Made by a program: the position numbers and the translations under genes. A stretch of DNA of 64,000 nucleotides from NCBI GenBank assembly GCA_027886185.1, contig WOAB01000041.1:2294001-2358000 (forward strand), read 5' to 3'. Origin of the DNA: Rheum nobile (Eukaryota; Streptophyta; Magnoliopsida; Caryophyllales; Polygonaceae). Each line of letters begins with the position of its first letter. Position 1 is the stretch's first letter. The notes below the pieces were generated by a model. The model was not told the origin of the DNA. It saw nothing but the letters and a program-made list of their open reading frames with translations, and ran no database searches. Of the stretch, positions 25,350 to 36,599 are shown in pieces.

Positions 25350-27639
25350 ATGTCTTCCATAAATAATTTTGATTTGAATGTCACTCCTGAGGTATTTTCA
25401 TTTGATCTAAATGAATTACCTTTGGAGTTTGAAGAAGTTGAAGCAGATCTATACGATGATTTCATTTTGGAAGCCGATATGGAGGTCGAAGGAGAGCTCG
25501 GAAATCTCGTTATTGATATCGATCTAAACAACGAAGATGATGAACATGACTCAACTACTTCTCCTAGTAAGTTGATTTTTTTACTTCATAATCCTTTGGA
25601 AAGTTTAGGTTAACATAGCTTTTATAATGGTTTATTTTTGTTAGCTTAATTAAACAAGATTGCATTAGTACTTCGTAGCTTGTTAAAATATTGTTTGGAG
25701 CCAAAGCATATAGTAGTACAAGTTTGAAGCATGCAAATATTGTTTGGGCTTTTTTATATGTAAACTACTCATATAACATGTATATATACTACCACCACTT
25801 TCAGTTGAGTATAGCATTCCATATATACTGATGTTTTTGTGATGTGCATTGTTAAAATATTGTTTGAAGCATGCATATATACTCCTTTGAAGCATGCATA
25901 CATACCTACAATTGTTTAGGTCACCAGTGGCTTATCTACCACTATTTTTGTGCTGTGCATTGTTAAAATATTGTTTGAAGCATGCATATATACTCCTTTG
26001 AAGCATGCATACATACCTACAATTGTTTAGGTCACCAGTGGCTTATCTACCACTATTTTTGTGGTGTGCATTGTTAAAATATTGTTTGAAGCATGCATAT
26101 ATATAGCTTGAATTCACCAGTGGCTTATTGTACTTCTTTGAAGCATGCATGTATATAGCTTGCTTATTATACTTCTTTGAAGCATGTATGTATATAGCTT
26201 AAATTCACCAATGGCTTATTATACTTCTTTGAAGCATTCATACATATAATTGTTAAAATATTATTTAGTGTTCATATATTTAGCTTAAATTAACTTTTAA
26301 ATTTTGGATATGCTAATGCGTTCAAAATGATAATGCAGACGAGCGGCGACGTAAACATTTTTTATCAAATGAGGAGAGGGTCCGAGTCTATAACGCTTTG
26401 TTGGAGAGAAGTGTGAATGGCAAGCTAAAACGCAATACCACATCGGAGGTTGCTTCTTTACTATCGGTTCCAATAAGAACAGTTCAAAGGGTTTGGAAAC
26501 GAGCAAAGGATACCCCGAATGGTGTTGCAGTTGACGTGAGTCACAAATTAACTAAAAGAGCTGGCCGTAAGCGAGTCATTGTCGACTTAAGTCTTTTGTC
26601 TTCTATACCTTTAAGGAGAAGGAGAACATTAAGGGCACTTTCTGAAGCTTTGGGTGTCAGTTATAGCACTTTATATGCACGCTTCAAAGAAGGTCTTATT
26701 CGACGTCATTCGAACGCCATTAAGCCTCTTCTAAAGGCGGAACAAAAGATAGCACGCCTTGAATTTTGCTTATCAATGCTTGACATGAGTAGTTTGCCAC
26801 ACGATCCAAAATTTGTTGATATGTACAATACCGTGCACATCGGTGAGAAATGGTTCTACATGACGAAGAAGTCAAAAACTTACTACCTGTTGCCTGAAGA
26901 AGATGACCCGCTCCGTTCATGCCAGAGTAAAAACTTCATCGGGAAAGTTATGTTCCTAGCAGCAGTTGCAAGACCAAGATTTGATGAAGACGGCAATGAA
27001 ATATTTTCTGGAAAAATAGGAGTCTTTCCTCTTGTGACTACACAACCAGCGGTAAGGAGAAGTCGAAATAGAGTAGCCGAAACCTTGGAGACGAAGCCAA
27101 TTTTATCGGTGACGAAAGATATAATACGATCCTATCTAGTTGAGAAGATTATTCCAGCTATTCAAGCAAAGTGGCCAACTGATGATTCAAGATAGACAAT
27201 TTTCATTCAGCAGGACAATGCAAGAACACATATTCGTCCAGATGATGAATAATTTCTAAATGCGGCATCACAAAACGGCTTTGACATCAAATTGCATTTT
27301 CAGCGAGCCAACTCTCCTGACTTGAATGTTCTTGACCTGAGATTTTTCAATGCGATTCAGTCATTGCAAGACAAGGACTGCGCAAAAACTGTGGATGAAC
27401 TTATTCATGCCGTTGAGAAGTCGTTCCAGGAGTACCCGACATCAACGATCAATCGTGTTTTCTTAACTTTGCAGTGGTGCATGAAAGAAATTATTGGAAT
27501 AGATGGGGGCAATCGTTACGAGATTCCACACAAAGGCAAGGATAGGTTAGAAAGGAATGGGATAATTCCTAAACAAATCCATTGTGAGTATTCTTTAGTT
27601 GAAAACGCGATGAATGTACTAGCAACAAGAAACAGATGA
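25350..27639 (+). pseudogene. Plant mariner transposase, inactivated
   Basis: A cut-and-paste transposase that would bind the terminal inverted repeats and move this element. Exon 1 runs from ATG at 25350 to 25566; the donor GTAAGT follows. Exon 2 runs from 26339 (after GCAG) to TGA at 27637-27639. The joined frame has about 505 codons, a normal length for plant mariners. Exon 1 is acidic with two DLNxxP motifs (residues 8-13 and 19-24) and a further DLN near residue 58. Exon 2 opens with a helix-turn-helix region (SEVASLLSVPIRTVQRVWKR and a second one around LSEALGVSYSTLYAR), then the catalytic core. The second and third catalytic aspartates are present (27214-27216 in QQDNARTH, 27334-27336 in LNVLD) with exactly 39 residues between them. 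The first is lost: VHIGEKWF (GGT at 26842-26844) replaces the family's VHIDEKWF. Two in-frame stops, TAG 27193 and TAA 27250, also break the core. A TATATATA stands at 25270-25277. Confidence 0.93.
25844..26115. repeat. 111-bp tandem repeat in the transposase intron
   Basis: gtgcattgttaaaatattg recurs at 25844, 25955 and 26066, exactly 111 bp apart. Unit parts (aagcatgcatatatactcc, ttcaccagtggcttat) continue as shorter pieces to about 26240. The repeats account for most of the 772-bp intron (25567-26338). Confidence 0.9.
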
Positions 27640-27999
27640 TGATCATTACACTAGTGTCTTGTTATCATTATTTTGCGATTGGGTTGTCATTTTCTTGATG
27701 AGTTTATAATTAGAGCAAAATTATGGTTTGAACATGTTTACCTCAATAAGTATACTCCAATATTTAAAGGAGGTAAATAATAGAGCAATAAAAATAAAAA
27801 CATAACTAGATCAAATTATGGAGCAAGTATTATTGACGGCATCCAAAGAGTAAAAAACGTAACTACTCTCATTAGTCGAGTTCATTACTCATAGCATTTG
27901 CTAGTACAACTTTGTTAACTTTCATATAGTCCAAAATATGGTACCGTCACTTCGTACAATGAACAACAAAGGATAATGCTATGACATCCAATAGTACAA

Positions 28000-28302
28000 C
28001 TAAAACTTTTTTGCCGAGGTCCAATAATATCCTGGAAATAAAATATTGAGAAACTCAAGTACATTTTTTTGGTACTCTTCGCTTGAATTAGGATTTCCTA
28101 TCTCCACTGAAAACTTGTTCAAATCAAAGTCATAATACACATCATTACCATCCTTAATTGGTGATGTGTTCATAGTGGAACCATGCTTGACACCCAAATT
28201 AACACTATTGTCCAATGAAACGCTTCGATCACAATCATGCTCCTCCGATGGTAGTGAGTTCAAATCGAACCCATGTTCGGTTTTGTTAGTTGAAAAATCC
28301 AT
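28000..28302 (-). CDS. Second mariner ORF, 100-aa acidic protein with a DLNxxP motif
   Basis: An ATG-initiated ORF of 100 codons inside the mariner, convergent with the transposase. The peptide is acidic and of low complexity. It contains FDLNSLP at residues 12-18 and FDLN at 59-62. The transposase exon 1 has the same FDLNxxP pattern twice, so the two ORFs share a signature. DLNxxP is one form of the plant EAR repression motif, which recruits TOPLESS-type co-repressors; that any such binding happens here is inference. Upstream on the minus strand are a TTTATAAG box (about 28525-28532) and a plausible 5' UTR intron (donor TAG/GTATGC near 28446, acceptor TCTAG near 28339). No other domain is recognised. 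It could be a decayed duplicate of transposase exon 1 rather than a separate gene. Confidence 0.5.
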   Translation of the reverse strand: MDFSTNKTEHGFDLNSLPSEEHDCDRSVSLDNSVNLGVKHGSTMNTSPIKDGNDVYYDFDLNKFSVEIGNPNSSEEYQKNVLEFLNILFPGYYWTSAKKF

Positions 28303-28778
28303 GATGATAACACAAAATTGTGCTTTAATCCAATACCACTAGACAAAAAATACAAATAAAGAATAAGACAACAAAATAAAAAATATACCGATGCAAAAAA
28401 TACTGTAGAAGGTAAGGAATGGAGAAAGACAACATGAATGCATACCTACACAAGTGCAGAGATTGTAGATGAGAATAGAATGCCACGCCACACTGGATTT
28501 TACCATATGGAATATACATGAGTACTTATAAAGAGTAAAGAAAGAAAATGAGAATTTAGGAGTTAAGGGAAACCTGTAGTGGAATATGGGAAGTTGGGTA
28601 GGGAAGCATAGAAAGTTGTAGTAATAAAGAGGAGAGAGAAAAAGAAGTACTCAAACATATCAAATCAAAAAGAAGTGATTAGAAAGGGGGTAATTAATGT
28701 GATAAAGGCTCAAACGACAATCAATTTAAAAATAAGCCCAACCTTTAAAACGCCAAAAATTACCGATCGGAGGGAGTA

Positions 28779-29795
28779 TTAAGTTATTTTAATATTTTAT
28801 TTATTATTATATTAAATAATAACCAAAATATAAATTAACAAGATCTTAACAAGATTTGTACCAACAAATAAAATAGCTACAATTGTTACTTTTTTACATG
28901 AATACAAATTATTTCTAACGAAAAAAAATCATGGACGTAAAACTGAAATCTCACAATATTATAAGCAAAACGATATAGTCTTTCACTCAACATATCCAAT
29001 TTTAATTTATAAAAATGAATTTACTTAACTTAAAAATCTACTTTAATTTTCTGGCATCTTAGTTGTCGAGTTAATAAAAAATTATTACTTGAATATATTT
29101 ATAACAATGTAAATGAGTCACTTTAAAACTACTTTTTGGTAGAATAAAATATGAAATCAATATATAAAATAATTTAAATTTGTTAATAAGTTAATATACG
29201 TTATATGTAAATCCATTAATTATATGAATTGATTTGAACATATCCATAACAATTTTTTTTTTTGATATATTGTAACACTATCTTACAAAATTGTTAACAA
29301 GTAATAAGTTATATGTAATATTTGTTCTTTTTGACAAAAAACAAAATTTGAGTTATTTTAATTTGTTGCATTTTATAATATTCCAAAAAGTACGGTTTAG
29401 ATTTGGAGATTTCATAAATATTTATAAAAATATAAATAATATTCAATAACATATTATATCGTTTATATTATTTAAATTGTATGTTTAAGTTTAGAATTCA
29501 GTTAAATATTGTAAAAGGTAGAAAAAACCTTGACAAATATTGATTTGAAGTCAACATATCCAATACTAATTTATTAAAAATATATATTTTTAAAATCACA
29601 CTTTATCCTATATGTATAATCCTAAATACATCAAGACATTAGGAAACTATTTTATAAAATCTTCAATTGTCATAGATTGGATATTGCATGTAAAAACTTG
29701 ATTCCACTGATACAATAATTATAGCTTCCATGTATTTCCATCATATTCCTCCGCTTTTGTCCAAAGACTCTATAATACCCAAGTAGTAATATTTG
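28779..29795. other. AT-rich intergenic DNA, nothing recognised
   Basis: Very AT-rich with homopolymer runs; no gene or structured repeat was found. Confidence 0.4.
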
Positions 29796-30357
29796 TATAA
29801 AATAGCTGATAATAAACTTAGTAAATAGTAAAATAGAGATTTACAACGTGAATAGTAAAATGAACAGTGACTTTTGAACAGTAAACTTAAAAACAACAAG
29901 AGAAGGGAGAGAAATATGAACTAGAACAAGAACTTTTATAAGAATACACAGAAAACTTACAAACTGTTATAAGAACAATTATTGTTTGAAAACTTGCTAA
30001 GATCTTGAAAGCTTCGAAAAACTTCAAAGGGGGCTTCTGCTAAGGGAAAGTTTTTGGGAGGTTTCTCAACACATGAGAGTTCAAAATGTGATGCCTCTAA
30101 ACAAATGAGGGCTTGTCTATTTATAGGGAAAGAGAGGGGTACAACATCCTTTGTTCGTACAAGTTTTAAGAACTGTAGTATCACAAGTGGTTTTCCTATT
30201 GTGAATGGAACTGTTGTCCGTCAATGGGGTTCCTGTTGTGAGTAGAACTTTCGCTGCAAGTGGAGTCTTGAGTGGGGTTCTTTTGTCTGTTGCTGCAAGT
30301 AGAGTCTTTTTGTCCATTGTTGTAAGTGGAGTATTATGTTCTTCATAGGCTTGTTCT
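29796..30357 (-). promoter_or_regulatory. Probable endogenous pararetrovirus promoter and leader
   Basis: On the minus strand, TATAAATA (complement of 30118-30125) is preceded by a repeat-rich upstream part with CCACTTGCAGC-type words and followed by an untranslated leader-like sequence. That layout is the one caulimovirid pregenomic-RNA promoters have. The next upstream sequence on the minus strand, after removing the CACTA element, is the 3' end of the pararetrovirus ORFs (37032-37213), which is where such a promoter belongs. The assignment rests on position and a TATA box; it has not been confirmed by similarity. Confidence 0.45.
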
Positions 30358-30429
30358 CACTAGTACAGAAATCGTGTTTTACATCATTTAATATACACCG
30401 GATGCGTGTCATAGTGTTGTAAAAGAGTG

Positions 30430-30625
30430 GAGCTACACTATTATACATCGGTTATTTACCAGGTCCGGCGTATAATGTTGGGCGCGCGAAAAAAAGAACC
30501 GATGTATATACTATATACATCGGGCATTGAATAACCCATGTATAAATGTCATGTTATCAATTTTTACAACGAAAGGAGAACCGGTGTGTATACTATGTAC
30601 GTCGTAAATTGTAACCCCATGTATA
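30430..30625. repeat. CACTA left subterminal repeat array
   Basis: Variants of tatacatcggtt and aaccgatgtatata occur at least five times within 200 bp of the left end, in both orientations. Confidence 0.8.
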
Positions 30626-31139
30626 AATAACATGTTTTTATTATAATTATATATAAAATATATTTAATTATAAAAAAATATAAAATATATTTATAGTACT
30701 TATGTTGTAATTTTTTATATAAATAGAATTATTATTTCTTTTTTATCTTATTTGAATTTCTCAACCGACCCATGCCTTTCATAGCCTTGATTATATATAT
30801 ATCAAGTAATTAACTTTAAATTTTTATTAATTGAGATTTTTTAAAAATATGCAAAAATAATATACAAAATACATTAATTAAAATATGAAAATATACTTTA
30901 GCTATTGTGAATTAGTATTTTATATGTATATGCCCCCTCCTAGGAATATTATGTCTTTTTTTTTTACTTCAATTAATCATACTTATCACTAGCTAGCTTT
31001 AATCTCATAAATAAAAAATATTAATTTTTATATATATATATATATATACTTAGTGGGCGTTTTTTTTTTTGAAGCATATATCCAGCTATATACATGGAAA
31101 TAAATATCATATTTTTACTAACCTTTCTCCCCTACCTTT

Positions 31140-31480
31140 GACCTGGCTGCTAAATCTTTACAGTTTCCTATTTCACTTTCACCCTCTGTCGTGCTGTTCC
31201 TTCGATTCCGCGCTCCGTTCGTAGAATCAAGCACTGGTTCTCTCCATTGCCGATGTAACGTCGTCTTCGCTCTTCACCTGTAATTCGTGGAATCGGATCC
31301 TCTCCGCGTGGAATCAAGCACTGCTTCTCTCCGCACTGTTCAAATTCGTGGATTTGGCTCGACCTAGGTGTGCCAGACCGTTGTTCGTCACCTCCAGTGT
31401 ACATCGCTGTTCAAATTCATTGATTTTGCTGCTCAAATTCGTGGATTTGGCTCGACCTAGGTATGTGCTTGCTTTATGTT
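31140..31480 (+). other. GC-richer promoter/first-exon-like block inside the CACTA
   Basis: Contains a short repeated phrase (attcgtggatttggctcgac at about 31346 and 31437) ending in ctaggtatgtgc, a good splice donor. It may be the 5' untranslated part of the captured gene whose exons lie at 34143-36086. This is inference from position and composition. Confidence 0.3.
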
Positions 31481-32138
31481 CAAATGTCTGCACTTTACAT
31501 CTTAAAAAGCGTGTCGATGCTTTGGGAAGGATTGCTGACAAGTTATAATCTTCCGAACAACTCTCCTGCTCTTTTTTGTACATACATACATCTCTCTCTA
31601 TCTCTCTCTCTCTTATATATATATATATCTCTTGCTGAGGGTACGTACAGAATCAGAACCAAAATGAATTCATGTTTGTGGTTGATTGATTTTTGTTTGG
31701 TCTTAGAGTATAGTTTGGTATAATTACTCTCTGGCTATCTATCTCACTTGTATACTCTTTAGTTAAGATATGTCGGATTGGATTGCTGACAAGTTAAGTT
31801 ATGCTTTGGAAAGGATTGCTGATAAGTATTCTTTGGCTCTCTGGCTATCTATCTCACTTGTATACTCCTTAGTTAAGACTTTTTCTTCATATTTTCTGTT
31901 TTCGATCATGTTATTACTGTCCAGTTTGTTGTTAACTTTCTATTGTGCAAGATGTACCCGTACCAACTAACTCAAGTTTCTACATCACAACTAAGCTATC
32001 GAGGCTATACTGATCCATGAGTTACCCATGAATCTGAGCAATTATCAGCCAACTATAGAGGTTATCTCTTGAGGAACAACTAAGCTAGTTTGTGGGAAAG
32101 ACTCCAAAGGGGTGAGGTTTATGATGATTACTAATCAT

Positions 32139-33647
32139 TAGGGATGGCAATTTCACCCGAACCCGACGGGCACCCAAAAAAAATGACCCGAAAAAATGAT
32201 GAAAACCCGAAAAAAATGGGTGAAAATCGGGTTTCGGGTGATGGATCGGGTCGGATTCGGGTGAATGCTTTCATCCACCCGACCCGACCCGACCACCCGA
32301 CCATGTCACCCGATATCACCCACTATATATATATTTTTTCCTTTTTTTAACCCTATAAAATCTAATATAAAAAGAAACCCTAATTTTCTTCTAACAGCCG
32401 CTCCTCTCCTTCATCTGCCGCTTTCCTCCATTCAAACTCTAACTCACGTTTAACTTTCCTCCATTTCCTCCTTCATCTCCGCCCTCTCCTCCCACCTCCA
32501 GTCCACCATCTCCTCGCCGGCTCCAGCTCTCTCGTCTCTCCTCTAGGCTCCAGCCTCCAGTCCACCATCTCCTCGCCGACCCTCGCGGCTGCCTTCTCCA
32601 CGACCGGCTCTCCAGATCTCCGGCTCCTCCTCCCGCCTCCTCGTAGACGGATCTGCCTTCTCCGAGTTTTGTTGGCGTCGTCTCTCCTCTGGGCTCCAGT
32701 GTGACCATCTCGTCTCTACCATCTCCTCGCCGACCCTCGCGGCTGCCTTCTCCACGACCGGCTCTCCAGATCTCCGGCTCCTCCTCCCGCCTCCTCATAG
32801 CCGGATTTGCCTTCTCCGAGTTTCGTTGGCGTCGTCTCTCCTCTGTGCTCCAGTGTTACCATCTCGTCTCCACCATCTCCTCGCCGACCCTCGCGGCTGC
32901 CTTCTCCACGACCGACTCTCCAGATCTCCGGCTCCTCCTCCCGCTCCGGTCTCTCCTCCAGGCTCCATTCCACCATCTCCTCGCCGACCCTCCAGATCTT
33001 CAGCTCCTCCTCCCGCCTCCTCGTAGCCGGATCTGCCTTCTTTGAGTTTCGTTGGCGTCGTCTCTCCTCCGGGCTCCAGTGTGACTCTCCAGCTCCTTAC
33101 CCCGCCTCTGCGCAGTGCCGCCACCACTCCCTTGAATAGTCTCTAACTGGTGGTAACTGGTAACTAAGTGCCCCCCGCCTCTGCGTAGTGCTGTTTTGCT
33201 AATTTAGATTTAGTCCCCTAATAATTTATTGAGGAAAAGGTAGTAAATTATATATATTTTATAGGTTATATTTGTAAGCCAGTACTGCTTACAAATATCA
33301 GTCGGGGGTCAATATTTGGCACTTATTTGTTTGCACTTGTTTGATGATCTTATTCTTGTAAATTATGTTCATTGTAATATGATTTGATTGATTTATGGTT
33401 CATTCACCTTGGCTGATACACACTCGGTTCTGAAATTCTATAAATTTCCGTTTTGCAAATTTCCATTTTGTAATTTTATGAAAAGTAAAAATGATAAAAT
33501 TCACCCGACCCACCCGATCATCTGCGGGTGATCGGGTTCGGATGATGCACCCTTCGGGTGCGGGTTGGGTCGGGTGGGTGAAAAAAAAATCGGGTCGGGT
33601 GATGGATGTTGTCTACCCGACCATCACCCGACCCATTGCCATCCCTA
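32139..33647. mobile_element. Non-autonomous hAT element, TSD CTAATCAT
   Basis: The terminal inverted repeats are TAGGGATGGCAAT and ATTGCCATCCCTA, followed inward by CACCCGA/TCGGGTG-rich subterminal arrays. The perfect 8-bp target duplication CTAATCAT stands at 32131-32138 and 33648-33655, as required for hAT. The element is 1509 bp with no transposase. It is nested in the CACTA element. The interior is a GC-rich tandem array. Confidence 0.95.
32480..33125. repeat. GC-rich ~150-160 bp tandem array inside the hAT element
   Basis: Landmark ctcgccgaccctcgcggctg occurs near 32570, 32727 and 32879, with a truncated unit near 32978. Each unit carries ctctccagatctccggctcc and gagttt(c/t)gttggcgtcgtc. 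Because the sequence is GC-rich and stop-poor, long spurious frames appear on both strands; none is taken as a gene. Confidence 0.85.
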
Positions 33648-34142
33648 CTAATCATGCTTCAGCCTGGGTTTTAGCCACATCAGAAATCTAGTGAACAGTC
33701 CGCCCAGCCATCGATCTGTCTATAACATGTTCTCATTCCAAAAATGATTCGTCTGCAATTGGATCTTATGTTTCCATTTCTCGTACGCATCAGTGGTTCT
33801 TGTGTTGCATGATCGCAAGGACCAATATAAAATCTCACAACACAGTTTTTGCTAAAAATTAACACTACGTAGTGTTGTACCATTTACACGCCTGTGCAAG
33901 ATATGTTTGTAGTTTTGTTATGTATTCTTGATAGTATACAAAAAATATGCAAGATGTTCTGTATACTTTATGCAAGATATCTCTGTGAATTTGGAAAAAC
34001 TTTTATTGTAAATGTCATATGCAGATATGCTGGCAAAGTAAGGCTTTACACTTGCTATTTTCCATCTGATATGCTTCATAACTTAGTTTTTTTATATAAC
34101 ATGAAGTCATGTTTAAGTTACATTTGTATACATTTCTATTAG

Positions 34143-36086
34143 ACTCGTCCAACCAACAACTATAAGTGCACTGAAGGATTTTGACTTAGCTGGAAAAGAT
34201 GGCGTCGTCTCTGAGTTCTCTCCTAGTTTTTTTGTTCAGGTATGTGCATCAGCTAAACAGCTATGTGTTCTTGTTCATTTGATTATAACAAACCCATTTA
34301 CACGCCTTTGTTGTTTTCTCATACTTTCAGGGATTGCTTGTTTATGGGAAACAAGGCAAGGAAATTTTTAACAAAAACTTAGATACTGATTTTTGCAGGC
34401 AGGTATGCTCTTCAATGCTATGCTAGAATTTTCTTCCCTCTTCTCAGTACTCATGAGGCATGAAGATGAAATAAATTAAAAAAAGAATTAATTTAGTGTG
34501 AATTCTTTTGTTGTGCTTTCTTCTTCTTTCCAAGTTAGATGTTATGTTTTTTAGTTGGCCTGCTAAATCATAATTGGTATCTTGTCATGATTCATATCTG
34601 TAGTCGAGTAGAATTTTTCCTTCTCATGATTATAAGTGCATCTGAATACGTGCAATTTCAAGTGTTGGCTTGTATCAAACATGACTAAGTGAATCATTTT
34701 GTGAAATTTTACATGTTAAGATTAATTATGATTAAAAAATAAATCAATGATTCTTGCTTTTAGTGTTGAACCTTTCAGTTTTAATTCTATAAGTGCCCCA
34801 AAATCAATTCATCATATATTTCATGTTGGTGATCACTAACTAATGAGAGAATTGTTATACTGCTATGATTTTTTCTTAGGGTGGGTGATCTCTGGTGTAC
34901 ACAGGACAATCAATGCCTCAACATCAGTCAATGTGTATGTTGTCATTGACTAGTTTTTTTCATGACCTCTTGTAACATTGATTTACTTAAGTTTCCCTAG
35001 TGTCACAATATTATGTTAAAGTGGTAATCATCACCTGCTAAGTTTTGTAACATTAATCAATCTTGAGCTATTAGAATTTGTTTGGCAAGCACTCTCTATT
35101 AATTGTAAGTTTTGATTGGTAACGTGTACATCATTGACTAAGTTTTAATCACGACTTCTTGTGACATTGATTTTCTTAATCTTTCTTATGTCCCTAATTT
35201 TTTCTAATCTTAGCATCCTTCTTGGCTTACTATGGATTTCTCAGTTCTTTGGGAATTTAGAATTAGCTAGGAGTAGGGAACTGTCGATATTTGAGATTGG
35301 AAAGATTAAACAAAATAACATTTATAAAATTTGAAAAAAGGCTAAGTGATCTCTTGATTTGTGCCTAATAAAGGTGTATACCGTGTATTGCACTAGTTGA
35401 TTGCTAGAAAGTACAGAGAAACTGACTGCAATTTAGCATCATATGGTTTTCTAGTGGAAGGGTCTTTAAAAGAAGCTCATGATCTTATAAAAAAAAAAAA
35501 GCTCATGCTCTGTGCTCTTTAGTGTAACTGACTAACTAGCTTGGGCTTCTGATGAACTTTGTCTGGTTGTAGTTCGAGTTTCTAAATGATTGGTTTAGTG
35601 AAGCTTATCTATAAAACCTATGAAACATATCATATATTCATATTAGATCTACTCGAGATCTCCACTGGTATAGTGGTATGTGTTATCTACTTGAAGTTGG
35701 GAATAAGATTTGATAAAATGTAGTTGCTTTTGCAAGCTTGCAGGTTATTTTTAGGTTGCTGATTGTTGGTATTGTTTGTTGTTGTTATTGTTGTGTGTTT
35801 TTGCTTCTCTATATTCTTGTAAAGTGCTTCTATAGTCTGTTACCAGTTCTTTTGCTTATTGGGCTAGTTTCTAATGCATTTTTATAGTGACAAATTTCAA
35901 GACTAAGATTCTTGATCCTCAATAATCATGATTACATATTCTAACTGTTGTTCCATCCATATGTTATATTATTCGTGTTTAATTTTGTAGTACTATAATA
36001 AGCGCCAAGATCCATATTCCTCGAAGGAAATTGATCAAATTCGTGCAGAGTGGTTCCAGTATTTCATTAAAATATCTAATGAAGAG
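34143..36086 (+). pseudogene. Three in-phase exons of a captured host gene (unidentified)
   Basis: The exons 34143-34239, 34331-34402 and 35991-36086 all have AG acceptors and GT donors and join in one open frame of about 88 codons. Peptide landmarks are ISALKDFDLAGKDGVV in exon 1, GLLVYGKQGKEIF in exon 2 and DPYSSKEIDQIRAEWFQYF in exon 3. This degree of agreement between splice sites and reading frame is unlikely by chance. I do not recognise the protein. No start codon or 3' end was found, so it is a fragment; the location in a CACTA element suggests transduplication. Exon 3 occurs again at 41838-41933 in the tandem duplication. Confidence 0.55.
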
Positions 36087-36599
36087 GTATTCCCTTTGAC
36101 TGTAATTTATATGACATGTATTTCTCTATTTTTCAATTAAAAAAAATTAACTATATATGAACTAGTAAATTGATATATGATTTATGTGTGTCAGGTTGTA
36201 GTTTAAATGACAATATGCATCAATTATAGAATCCTGGTTGACGTGGAGATATTGATTATAGGTCAAGTGAAGCACAAACCAAATCAACACTTTTGTTCCT
36301 CTAGAAAAGTATTTCATTCGGCAACGTCTGTTTACAAATTTTGTTGTCTTTTGAACTAGTTAGTTATTGACAATGCATTAAGTTTAGTTTTATTGAATGA
36401 TGTAGATATTATTGTCCATTGAACATATGATATTTTGATCTTATCTAATACTTTTAGATAATCTATTGTTCGTTTATAAGATCAGCTTGTTAATTGTATA
36501 TCATTTTACACTTGTTGATATGGTGAATTGTATAGGAAATTAGTACTGTGAATTGTACAGGAAATGGCATTGTGAATTAAAAGGAATTTGTCCATTAAA

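Larger units (their letters stand above)
24924..28776 (+). mobile_element. Full-length plant mariner-like element (DD39D), TSD TA
   Basis: The left end CTCTCTCTGATCGG...TAATTTTTGACG pairs with the right end, whose reverse complement reads CTCCCTCCGATCGG...TAATTTTTGGCG. TA flanks both sides (24922-24923, 28777-28778). The size of 3853 bp and the Stowaway-type ends fit autonomous plant mariner-like elements. It contains a spliced but broken transposase gene on the plus strand and a second small ORF on the minus strand near the other end, each starting roughly 430-480 bp from its own terminus. Confidence 0.93.

Noticed and set aside
32439..33139. Several long open frames on both strands, arginine/glutamate- or proline/serine-rich
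   Set aside because: They lie in a GC-rich tandem repeat inside a hAT element, and opposite strands are equally open; no domain.
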